Below the pieces are notes generated by a model. That model had not been told where the DNA came from. It did not search any database and worked only from the letters and a program-made list of their open reading frames with translations. DNA of 64,000 nt. Source: Malus domestica. Its lineage: Eukaryota > Streptophyta > Magnoliopsida > Rosales > Rosaceae. Shown piece after piece: positions 49,801-60,330 of this stretch. The stretch's first letter is position 1. Each line of letters starts with the position of its first letter. The DNA lies in contig NC_091675.1 of the NCBI RefSeq assembly GCF_042453785.1, forward strand, positions 47,812,501 through 47,876,500, read 5' to 3'. Made by a program: the position numbers and the translations under genes.

Positions 49801-52800
49801 CTAACGATCCATTGGTTTAACTGAATAGCTCAAAATAGATACACTTCCCCTATCTCTGGTCAATGGATCTTGCTATGGAATGTGAGAGGACGCCCCTTGA
49901 AAATTTAGGCCCTAGGTGAAAGGAAAACTAGAAATTACCCTTTTAATATTTTATATTTAGTATGAATAGTGTCAACTAAATCTCCATATTATTAAGAAGA
50001 GTTTTATTAGTCATTTTCCTCACATTTTGAGATGCAAAAACCACTGATTTAAGTCTTCATTAACATTGTAATATATGCTATAGTTTGTTTAATATTTCTT
50101 ATGACATGGCTGATCATAGTTAAGATATTAATTTGATTTTCTTTGTGATTGTGAAAATATAGAAAAGCTGTATCGTTTACTCGAACCAGTGCAGTGGTTT
50201 GTTTGGCTGTTTGATGTTGGACAGATATAATTCCGATGCTTTATTTTTCATTGCACAGTTTTGTAGACCTCCCACATCTGTCAGCATCAATATACAGCAC
50301 AGACCTATGCAGTAGATTGCGTGCTTTCCTCATTGCTTGCCCCCCAACGGGTCCTTCATCCCCTGTAGGGGACCTTGTTATAGCCACAGCAGATTTCCAA
50401 AGAGACCTTTCCAGTTGGAACATCGGGTAATGTTAATTTTGTTGCTACTACTATTGTTAACACTTAATTATATTATTTGGTTTGCATAGTCCTAATTCAT
50501 TTTCTTTGTTATCTCAGTCATATTAAAGCTGGAGTTGATGCAAAAGAATTGTTCCACCTCTATATTATGCTGTGGATTCAAAATAAGCGTGGGTCTTTGC
50601 TCGAAGCATGCAAATTAGACAAGGTACTTATGTTATTAAGTGTTATTGTATATGACATTTATCTCAAATGAGTCGGTACTCTTTTTTGTGGTGGTTTATC
50701 GACAATTTTATACCTGCATCTTTGGAGGGCTATGCTAAACGATGCTTCTAAAGATATCCTCACTCGTAAAAACTGGTGTACGTTCAATAAGGTATCTAAA
50801 GATTATGCACTTGCAGGTAAAATGGTCAGGAGTTAGGACACAGCATTCAACAACTCCTTTTGTGGATGAAATGTATGATCGTCTGAAAGCAACTTTGAGT
50901 GACTATGAGATCATCATTTCCAGATGGCCTGAATATGCCTGCATTCTGGAGAATGTAAGTCGGATTCCTTGTGTCTCAAAGTCTTTTGTCTACTTTAGTT
51001 TTTCTCATCACCATCGTTCATTTTGAACTTATCCAACAATTTATTGTTGGACTTACACATATGTACCACATCATGAATGTGGAATCCACCTTCTTCATTC
51101 ATTTGCTTAATTAATTAATCTCTTTCCTACTTTAAACATGATGGTTAAAGAATGGAATACAGAGCTATTTGTTTTGCTTAAGGAATATGACATTTAGTCT
51201 TATAACAGTCTTGTTCATCCACATATTTTTGTATCCAGTTTATGACAAATAATCGTTTCCTTATTTTATAACTTTTGTTTTGTTTTTGGTTTTCTTGGAG
51301 GTTTACAAATTGAGTTTCTTGTCATCCGGTTATGGCTTCTTATTTTCTTGGCTTGCTTAGTTCAGAGTGAATCTCTCTTTACGCATAATTTTTGTCTTTA
51401 TATTCAACATTAGAATATGAATCCAGAAAAGTGTACTTGTGCGTTGTGTTATCATATTAGAAATAGAAATAAATATACATATATTAAGCTTGTTTCGTAA
51501 TTTCAACTACGTTTCAATACAAAGGCTATTGCTGATGTCGAGAAGGCGATCATAGAATCTCTAGACAAGCAGTATGCAGACGTCCTGTCACCATTAAAGG
51601 AAAATTTGGCCCCAAAGAAATTTGGCCTCAAGTATGTTCAGAAGCTTGCCAAAAGGTCTGTGAGCGCCTATACAGTCCCTGAAGAGGTTAGTTGACTATT
51701 AAAACTTTGGGGTTATCTTCACGTGTGTATTCAACGTTTTAAAAAATAAAACTAAAAATTGATGATTGCATTTCAGTTGGGAATTCTGTTGAATTCGTTG
51801 AAGAGAATGCTTGATGTCCTTCGTCCCCAAATCGAAGTGCAGTTCAAATCATGGGGTTCCTGCATTCCGGATGCTGGGAACACAGTTCCTGGAGAGCGTC
51901 TCAGTGAAGTCACTGTAATGTTGAGAGCCAAGTTAAAAAATTACATACAAGCAGTTGTTGAAAAACTTGCAGAGAATGTGAGTATCATTGTGGTTTGCAC
52001 CTTTCTGTTTGAATTAGTTGTTGTGTGATAGTGTTACAAAATTAACGAGTATATGTTAAATGAAAAAGAAGAGATGATCTGTATAGATAAGATGGATATA
52101 AAGGTTAAACATGTTAATTGCCAATCTGTCATGATGTACAAAATGCCTAATTTGTCCATTGAAGAATAATTAAAGCGTGTATTAATGCATATTCTGGTGT
52201 ATAAAGATCTGAATTACTGGTATATTCGTGTAATTACTTGACCAATAAAAACTACTCGGCTTCTGCACGTGTTTGCAGTAAGCAACCACTATCTGCTTCC
52301 ATTCAGTACCTGTGTGGATGCTTAATATTATTAAGTAGTGATTTTTGTCAAGTGTCACTGATTTTCATGTTTATTGCAGTCGAAGTTGCAGAGTGCTACA
52401 AAACTGAAGAAGATTCTGCAAGATTCAAAAGAAACCGTGGTAGAATCTGATGTGAGAAGTAGAATGCAGCTTCTTAAAGACCAGCTGGCAACCACAGTTA
52501 CTCACCTGCATACTGTTTTTGGGACTCACGTCTTCATTGCAATTTGTCGAGGTTATTGGGACCGAATGGGACAGGTAAATTCTTCAATCTAGCATTTCAA
52601 GAATCCGGGGCTCTGTGCTTATGCTTTTGCTCATCTAATGTTGGCGTTTTTTTTCTGTCGCAGGATGTTCTGAGTTTCTTAGAGAACCGAAAAGAAAATA
52701 AGTCGTGGTATAAGGGTTCTCGCATCGCTGTCTCTGTAAGTAGTGGTTGAAACCTTCCAACCTCTTTGCCTCCTTTTCTTCTTGGTATGGTTGTTTCCAT

Positions 52801-52983
52801 TCTAATGTGCAACCTTTTTCGTATTTGCAGATTCTGGATGATACATTTGCATCACAGATGCAGCAGCTGTTGGGGAACACACTGCAGGAGAAGGACGTGC
52901 AGCCTCCTAGATCCATAATGGAAGTCCGGTCTATTCTTTGCAAGGATGCTGCCAATCTGAAGGACAATACCTACTATTTTTAG
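43811..52983 (+). CDS. plant-specific 1,236-residue protein of unknown function
   Basis: Twenty-two exons: 43811-43858, 44099-44713, 45034-45257, 45458-45523, 45625-45759, 46172-46290, 46374-46679, 47250-47337, 47414-47519, 47613-47720, 48422-48585, 48722-48842, 48966-49190, 49278-49468, 50259-50426, 50518-50623, 50817-50954, 51525-51686, 51777-51977, 52380-52574, 52664-52735 and 52831-52983. They join in frame to 3,711 nt. The N-terminus (MFTEGLDRSALRWVRE) and the block GRGFGLPPPSKFRSGHLP mark the family, named in databases after a pesticidal crystal protein. That name is spurious: nothing toxin-like is visible. About residues 20-310 are Ser/Asp/Gly-rich and probably disordered. A helical region with SALGPWHGVIAYDACVRLCL follows, then a C2-like beta-rich segment (DDLIVEVFDSKGKHFGRVIV) near residues 540-600. 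The C-terminal half is long and alpha-helical. No signal peptide or clear membrane segment. The gene looks intact. Confidence 0.9.
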
Positions 52984-53683
52984 GTGCAAGTGTATGAGGT
53001 GGGGAGACAGATTGCCATTCTGTATCGACATGTATAAGCCGGGTGCTGCTTATTTTTGTAGAGGGAGCAAGCAACTCGGCTGCTCTCGAGTCACAAGAGA
53101 ACTCAATGTTTCACATGTTTTTGCTCGAAAATATAGGATTGATAAACAATTTTTGTATTGGCCAAATATTGGCTTAATATTTGTATTAAAATCAAGTTGA
53201 ATCTTAGAAATCTAATCAGTAAAATCCTTGTGAAATGAACAAGTCGTTAATCTTACGAGCAAGAAAATCCTGTAAATGGTGTTCATCGGTTGGCTTGCGA
53301 GCATCGACAAAACATGTTCAAAGTACAACTACCGTTTCAATGCACACCAACACGAAAAACGCAAAGGCATATCAGCGCAGATGAGGTACTTTTTGTACAT
53401 CGAATAGAAGATTCAGAATCAAAATTGGATCATTAGCGGTGAAAGCGATTACGGTTTAAGCACGTATTAGAAACGGATTAGAAAACGGACTTGATAACTT
53501 AAACAGAGCCCTACCATCCTTGATGAATTCAAACTTTCATGACAACTCTGACAAATTCCATTTAACTTGTGAACGTCAAGACTCGAGATACATAAACTGC
53601 AAAATCCAAGCCGCACTTACATTACCTCGCATCTCACTTCGTCAAATAGGCTCAAAAGAGCATACATTACCTCGTATCTCATT
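52984..53683. other. convergent 3' intergenic region
   Basis: This 700-bp gap separates the plus-strand stop at 52983 from the minus-strand PUR5 stop at 53684, so both 3' UTRs must end here. No other gene seen. Confidence 0.6.
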
Positions 53684-55767
53684 TCAACTATAACGAACTC
53701 CTTCACCACGTACAACCTCACCAATGCGGTAAGCTTTATTAGCTCCATTTGCATCCTCAAGTATTCTATGGACTGCCTCTCGACTCACAACAAGAACCAT
53801 CCCAACACCCATGTTAAACGTTCGCAACATTTCAGCCTCTTCTATTCTTCCGGCCTAGGGTTAGAAATAAGGACAGTCAGAAAACTAGATTACATAGTTT
53901 CAAGATGACAGCTCAAAGCGATATATCTAACAAAAATTAGAATTCCAAAATTGGTTGCCGGATGGAATATATTTATACCTCTTGGATCCATTTGAAAACA
54001 GCTGGGACTTCCCAAGAACCATTATAGATGACAGCGCCTAGGCCTTTCGGAAATACTCGAGGAATATTGTCCGTGAAACCACCCCCTGTGATGTGGGCTA
54101 TCCCCTTTACGCCTCCCTTACTGATAATGTCAAGAACCTGTTATTGGTGCATGGAGAAAAAGAGAGCGTTTTCAGCAACTAGCAAAACACTAGACAAGCA
54201 CAAATGCAAAAGAATTGGAAGTGGGTTAGCATTCACCTGCTTAACGTATATCACAGTTGGGGCCATTAAAGCTTCACCTAACGTAATATCTTCCCCAGGC
54301 AGCTGATCCTTCAGAGAAAGGCCAGTGTGAGCCAGAACCCTGTAAAGATATACCAGAAAAATTCTTGAGGTTGATTGCTTCCGTTACATTTAGTATATGA
54401 AAACCACTACACACTAACGTTGTTTGAGCAGCACCAACCTTCTCACGAGAGAGAAACCATTAGAATGAACCCCACTGGAGGGTAAGCCAATGAGCACATC
54501 TCCAGCCACAATGTTTTTCCCATCAACCACTGCATCTTTTTTCACACTTCCAACAGCAAAACCACTGAGGTCATACTCACCATCTGCGTAAAAATCTGGC
54601 ATCTCTGCAGTCTGAAAATATATGCAATTCAGTGAGCCCTCCATTAGCCAAAATATGTGTAACACGTGTACCAAATATAAGCACAAACACCATATATAAA
54701 CTAATTAACCGCAAGAAGACATGCTTGGCATATGCAATTCAGGGATCCATACATTGTAAAAGTATTAACAACACGAGTGTGAAAGTAAAATGCTATACAT
54801 TCAAATTAACTGCAAAAAAAATGCTTGATATACATATTAACACAAGAATTGATTATTTAGCATACCTCTCCACCTAAAAGAACACAGTCAGATTGTTTGC
54901 AACCATCGACAATACCTTTTACAACCTAGAAAAAGGTAAAACAAACAAAAAACGGGAGTAAGCTTCAATTAGTGATATGTATTTACACAACCCAAGAAAC
55001 TCAGGCACTGTGAGCTCTACCTTTTCAGCAAGATCAACATCGAGCCGGCTTGTAGCATAGTAATCAAGGAAAAATAACGGCTTAGCACCAGAAGTAACAA
55101 TATCATTGACACTCATAGCAACCTGAGAATCGAAACTGATTTAGAGCAGCAGTTTTCAACGACACATTGTGTACCACATGACAATTCATTCGAACAAAAT
55201 TAGCATTACCAAATCAATACCAATGGTGTCGTGAATTCCAGTATCGAAAGCAAGCTTAAGCTTCGTCCCGACGCCATCTGTGCCGGCAACAAGGTATTTA
55301 TCATCTGCAATCACCACAAAACTTGATCAGCGCGAGTAATCAAAAGTTCAAACAAACAGTGCACAAAAAATTTCATCACCCAAGTACTAAAAAATTCAAA
55401 CAGCTAGCATAATATTCGTACCGAAAGGGAAAAGACCCCCAAAACCTCCAATCCCAGGAGCCATTTTTTTAATTCGCCGAACAAGTTCCGCGCCGGCGTC
55501 AATATCCACACCGGCGCCCTTATACGTCAGACCGACATTCCCGCTACCACTTTCTCCGGACTCGTTTTTTGAAGCTGAAAGCACGTGGATTTTCCGGGAA
55601 GTTTCGGCGGAGGAAGACATGGACAGGGCGGAGAAGGCAGCGGAGTGAGACCCAGGTGGGAGTCTGCAGAGTTGGGTTTGGGCGGGGTTGGCGTTGGAGA
55701 AAGAGGGTCTGGGCGAAGTGGGAAAGCAGCGAGAGAGCTGAGTGTTTGGTTTCAAGGAGGAGACCAT
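53684..55767 (-). CDS. PUR5: phosphoribosylformylglycinamidine cyclo-ligase (AIR synthase), plastid
   Basis: Eight exons on the minus strand: 55422-55767, 55210-55304, 55021-55122, 54866-54925, 54439-54611, 54237-54339, 53979-54137 and 53684-53854. Joined length is 1,209 nt (402 residues). The enzyme performs step five of de novo purine synthesis: ATP-dependent closure of FGAM to 5-aminoimidazole ribonucleotide. The first ~60 residues are a Ser/Pro/Arg-rich transit region. The AIRS N-domain starts at [17 protein letters not shown] and includes [40 protein letters not shown] and [20 protein letters not shown]. The C-domain has [20 protein letters not shown] and [19 protein letters not shown]. 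All substrate-binding Gly/Asp motifs of the family are present, and the gene ends in ...GEGVRYS. It looks intact and is the head copy of a tandem pair. Confidence 0.96.
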
Positions 55768-56016
55768 GGCGACTGAACAGCTGAGTTTCTGCCGAGAGCG
55801 ACGGAGCTCAAAAAGAGAGAGTGGCGGGAATAAAACGCGAGTTGAAGCTCCAGCTAGGGTTGTTGCTGTTGTTTTGTTAATTCGCCCGTCAACGAAACAG
55901 CTTTTGACTTATGCCTTATTTACCTTTTTACCCCTGTAAGTGTGTAACTAGTTTGGATTTTGGAACTGTATGGTCGTCACATATCTGTGTCTCCTTTACT
56001 TCTTTGTATTGTGTTT

Positions 56017-56235
56017 CATTTAAAAGGGTAAGGATTGTCTGCCCTCCCACTTTCCATAACTTTTTGTTTGTATAGTTACTTTTAAGCCACGTCAATATTT
56101 TATATTACTATTTATTTTTGTCTTATTATTTCTATAAAAAAAATAATATAAAATGTTGACGTGGTTTAACCGTGACCATACAAAACAGGAGAGCACGTGA
56201 AGTGGGAGGGCAAACAATCCTTGTCCCATTTAAAA
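56017..56235. mobile_element. Mutator-like MITE with 9-bp target duplication
   Basis: The element proper is 56026-56226 (201 bp). The ends GGGTAAGGATTGTCTGCCCT and AGGGCAAACAATCCTTGTCC pair as inverted repeats that extend over 27 bp with a few mismatches, and inner AT-rich segments pair as well. CATTTAAAA flanks both sides (56017-56025 and 56227-56235). A 9-bp duplication and long inverted ends fit the Mutator superfamily. Non-coding. It lies about 250 bp upstream of the PUR5 start codon. Confidence 0.85.
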
Positions 56236-56368
56236 TTGACTTGCGTGTTAAAAGTAGAATTTTTTTATATAGGGTCTGTTTGGTACTCTAATTGAATCGA
56301 ACTTTTTAAACTCAAAAATAATTTTTAAGTTTTAGCCTTTAAAAACTTGTTTGGTATGATTATTTTTA

Positions 56369-56523
56369 AAAAGGAAAACTAATGAAAATGGCTTGAAAAC
56401 TTTGAGTTTTAATGATAAAGACAAAATAAAGGGTAAAATAAATAGTACCATATTGACTTTTTAGTGTAAAAATGTGGTTTTTCGTTAAAATGAACAGTAC
56501 CGGGAGCTTTTCGTTAAAGTTCC
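56369..56523 (+). repeat. dispersed ~150-bp repeat, copy 2
   Basis: AAGGAAAACTAATGAAAATG leads into AAACTTTGAGTTTTAATGAT and ends TTTTCGTTAAAGTTCC. It aligns along its length with the copies at 40353 and, inverted, 57368. Confidence 0.85.
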
Positions 56524-57367
56524 ATTTTTAAAAACTGAACTTAAGACTAATTAAAAAATATAGTTTATTCTCTAAAAACATAAAAAGTGAGTTTTGAAAA
56601 ATTTTAAACTTAAATTCAATCCTTTCATTTCTCTCACTCCTCCTCCAAATCTCGCTCTCTCTCTCTCTTTTCTTCTTTCTCTCTCCGCTCTTTTTTACAT
56701 TTCTTGTCTCTCTTCCAATGTGTTGTCTTCATTCTCTCAGTTCTTTCTCTCACTTCTCTTCATCTCTATCTCATATGATCATCTCTTTTCTTTATCTTTC
56801 TTTCAATCATATTTTACTCTCTTTCCTCCTCTCTCCTCTTTCTCCTTCTCCTATGGCCCTCTCTTTTTATATCTCTTTGTCTAGTTTAAGTCGTAAGATT
56901 TAAAAATTTTAAATCGCAAAACAATCAAGTTTTTGAGTCTTAAAGAAAATTGTTTTCAAGAAATGTTTTGAGAAATGATAAAAAAAATTTCAAATATAAT
57001 ACCAAACAAGCCCTTAATTTTATAAAAATTGTGAAAGCATACATGTCGCTTAGTTACTTCTTCATCTTAGTCCTAGTGCAAGTGTGGCTTCCACATCAAA
57101 TTATAAATACGTCTCTAGTTTGTCAAGACATCACCGAGAGACTAGACAATCAATCAAACAAACAAAAGACCTGAGTTGAAATGATTTCAAACCAACGATG
57201 CAATGTGTGTGACTAATTTTGAAAATTACTTGAAACCTAAAAAGTCTAAAACGTAGTTGGCCCTATTTTTAACAATCACCATATCTCCTACCATCCTTCA
57301 CCACTCTTCAACATCCCTAATTTTTCCTATGTATCTTCTACGTGTAAAAGGCTAAACAGAAAAGTCT

Positions 57368-57502
57368 GCGGTACTATTCTTTTTAATGAAAAATCATATT
57401 TTTACATTAAAAAGTCAAACCTGGTATTATTTACTTTACTCTTTATTTTGTCCTTATCGTTAGAATTCAAAGTTTTCAAGTCATTTTCATTAGTTTTTCT
57501 TT
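57368..57502 (-). repeat. dispersed ~150-bp repeat, copy 3 (inverted)
   Basis: Reverse complement of the same unit: TTTTTAATGAAAAATCATAT through TTAGAATTCAAAGTTTTCAA to CATTTTCATTAGTTTTTC. It faces copy 2 across about 850 bp. Confidence 0.85.
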
Positions 57503-57641
57503 AAATATTTGCATCAAAGAAACATAAAGCACGTTAACGTTGACTTTTATTTTTATCAAAGTGACAATAAAAACTGGAACAAGAAAAGTTGTGGTTCCGT
57601 CAATCCTAAGATACAGTCACGAGTTAAGTTGACCTTAAATC

Positions 57642-57864
57642 GAACCAGGATCCTCTCCTGAGCAATTCCCTAGGGATCCTAGGGATCCCGCCATCTTGTC
57701 TGTTCATTTTATATCGTGCGGTCAGTTTTCGTTAGGTACTATTCATATTTGAATTTTAAAATTTAAATTTTAAATGATTTCTGACCGCACGATATACGAT
57801 GAACGGACAGGATTGCAGGATCCCTAAGATCCCTAGGGAATTGCTCGGGAGAGGATCCTGGTTC
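57642..57864. mobile_element. palindromic MITE at the 3' end of PUR5 copy 2
   Basis: The left end GAACCAGGATCCTCTCCTGA and right end GAGAGGATCCTGGTTC are inverted repeats. The pairing runs inward through GCAATTCCCTAGGGATC and CGTGCGGTCAG/CTGACCGCACG to an AT-rich centre, so the 223 bp fold into one long hairpin. Flanks TTAAATC (left) and TTAAAATC (right) resemble but do not equal a target duplication. The reading frame of PUR5 copy 2 enters this element and stops inside it at 57833-57835. Confidence 0.85.
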
Positions 57865-59882
57865 TTAAAATCAACCATACATAAGCCACTCCTTCATGAC
57901 TGCTTACAACCTCACCAATGCGGTAAACATTCCTGTCCTCCTCAAGTATCCTCTGTGATGCCTCCGGACTCACAACAAGAACCATTCCAATTCCCATGTT
58001 AAAAGTCCGTCTCATCTCAGCCTCTTCTACTCTTCCGGCCTTCTGGATCCATTTGAAAATACATGGGACTTCCCATGAGTCTTTATAAATGTCCGCTCCT
58101 AGGCCTTCCGGGAACACTCGAGGTATATTTTCTGTGAAACCACCCCCTGTGATATGAGCTACTCCTTTCACACCTCCCTTGCTTATTAGGTCAAGGACCT
58201 GCATGTTTTTGTGCAAAGCAATAATAAGTTAACAAATAGTTCAATGATGGGAGCATTTGCACTCTGATTTTCAGCAGCTAGTTATGTAGTTAAACACAAA
58301 CATGTATCTGCATAGTATAATAATGGGTTTGATCGATGTCGACCCTACCTGCTTAACATATATCACAGTCGGGACCATCAAAGCTTCGCCAAATGTAATA
58401 CCTTCTCCACCAGGCAGTTGGTCCTTGAGAGAAACCCCAGCATCAGCCAGAACCCTGTAACAATATGAATGCAACAGTAGTAAGATAGGACTATTCTGTC
58501 ATGAGTCAGCAAGTCAACCGACCGGCCAGCGAGACAAAATTTAATCGCATATTGCAAGCTACTTGCTATAGACTACAATAGTATCGTAGCTAACAAAAAC
58601 TGAATGTTAATTTTTTTTTTTTTAATTTGTAATAGGTTGAAGCACCAACCTTCTAACAAGAGAGAAACCATTGGAATGAACCCCGCTAGACGGCAGGCCA
58701 ATGATGACATCTCCGGGAACAATGTTTTTCCCATCAATGATCGAATCCTTTTTCACAGCTCCAACAGCAGAGCCGCCCAGGTCATACTCCCCCGTCTTTG
58801 TAAAAGCCCGGCATCTCTGCAGTCTGAAAACGTACACAGTTATCAGCAAGACGTATATACCTTATAAAAAAGTTTGTATAAATTAAGGATTGCAAACATT
58901 AAGATTTATTCTCCATGTTCGGAAACATTTATTCTCCAGCTCACAGAGTCACAGGGCAATTAATGGCGCAATTCAAAAAGACAAGTTAGTTACGAATACC
59001 TCTCCGCCTGAAAGTTTACAGCTGCAGCCGGATTGTTGGCAACCATCGCGAATACCTTGTATAACCTAAGAAAGAAGAAGAATGGAACAAACGACGGTGC
59101 AGTCAGTGGGCATGGTAATGTATTTATTAGGCACTTTGTCTGTGAACTCTACCTTGACAGCGATATCAACATCAAGGCGGCCTGTAGCAAAGTAATCCTG
59201 GAAAGATAATGGCTTCGCCCCACAAGTAACGATATCATTGACGTTCATGGCAACCTGAGAGTTGAACAAACCAACAAACGAACAAATGAAAACAGAATGA
59301 ATAGAGTCGGGTTATCGGAAAAGCAATTATCAATGGAAAAAAAATATGAATATTAGAAACCCAGGTGGTAGATTACCAAATCAATGCCAATGGTATCGTG
59401 AATTGCAGTCTCAAATGCAAGCTTAAGTTTAGTTCCAACGCCATCCGTCCCGTGAACAAGGCACAGATCATCTGTTGAGGATCATCACCATACAATTACC
59501 ATTACAAACAGCATACAACAAAAATCAAACATTAATTAATTATATACATTGATTAATCATACTTACCGCCGAGTATCTCATCGTGGACAATGCCTCCAAA
59601 GGATCCAATTTCAGGAGCCATGGCTTTAATTTTATCAACAAGCGCCGTTCCAGCATCTATATCTACACCAGCATCCTTGTACGTCAGGCCTCCTCCTCCG
59701 GCGGCCTCCTGCTCCGGAGACAATACGCGCCTGCTCCGCGAAATTTTACCAGCTGAGAATGATGGTGAAGACAGAGAGATAAACCCAACTGACGATGGCG
59801 GCAGTCTACGTAGATGGGCTCCGGAGTAAGAGGATCTTAGCCAAGATGCTTGGGAGGCGCTGATCATGCCGTTGGCAGCCAT
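57833..59882 (-). pseudogene. second PUR5 (AIR synthase) copy with frameshift
   Basis: Seven exons on the minus strand: 59567-59882, 59377-59471, 59153-59254, 59000-59065, 58650-58823, 58349-58454 and 57833-58198. The start MAANGMISASQASWL gives a new transit-like N-terminus; the body follows PUR5 ([48 protein letters not shown]). Exon 5 is 174 nt against 173 in the intact copy: a five-base run of G (plus-strand C, 58789-58793) has one base too many, so the frame ends at a TGA soon after MPGFYKDGG. Beyond it the old frame remains open ([30 protein letters not shown]). The intron between the last two exons of the intact copy is absent. The original stop is lost and ten or so tail residues come from a MITE. 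It is a recent pseudogene, unless the extra base is a sequencing error. Confidence 0.85.
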
Positions 59883-60330
59883 TGTAAATTTGTAAGAGGG
59901 AGGACGACCGTTGTCTGCGGAGCAGAGGTCGCACTCACCTGATATCACACGAATGACAAACCCTAATCCACTCCTAAAGTGACTAAATTGAGTTCCACTC
60001 GCTAATCCCGATTGTGACGGGAACACGAATGATATATTACGTGTTTTAATAGAAGTAATGAGAAATTTTATTTTTTAAGTTATTAACTTTTTAATATACA
60101 TATTCCATCATTTGTATAGTGATACACGATTTATCATACCGTGTACCGATTATATTAAAAAATGTCTCCATCAGTAGGGGCGCCGACACGACACAATCTA
60201 ACTTTTCGATTTTTGGGTGGGATCGTCCCAATAAAAATGGGGCAAATCCAATTTCTTTTGTAATATTTTATGCACATTAGACAACAACCGTCCAAACAAA
60301 TATAAGAATATTAAATTAGACAACAGTCCA
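59883..60330. other. upstream region of PUR5 copy 2
   Basis: AT-rich with no other gene. Near 60281-60340 a ~40-bp unit with AGACAACA(ACC)GTCCAAACAAATAT wording is partly duplicated beside the LINE target site. Confidence 0.5.

Larger units (their letters stand above)
55768..57641. other. intergenic between the two PUR5 copies
   Basis: It contains the PUR5 promoter and 5' UTR, a MULE-like MITE (56026-56226) and two oppositely oriented copies of a dispersed repeat (56369-56523 and 57368-57502). A pyrimidine-rich stretch at 56640-56880 produces long Ser/Phe/Leu frames that I regard as chance. Confidence 0.6.

Noticed and set aside
43811..52983. Toxin function implied by the database family name
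   Set aside because: No toxin domain or motif is visible; the protein is a plant housekeeping-type gene with 22 conserved exons.
56594..56903. Ser/Leu/Phe-rich frames between the PUR5 copies
   Set aside because: A pyrimidine-rich tract gives open frames by composition alone.
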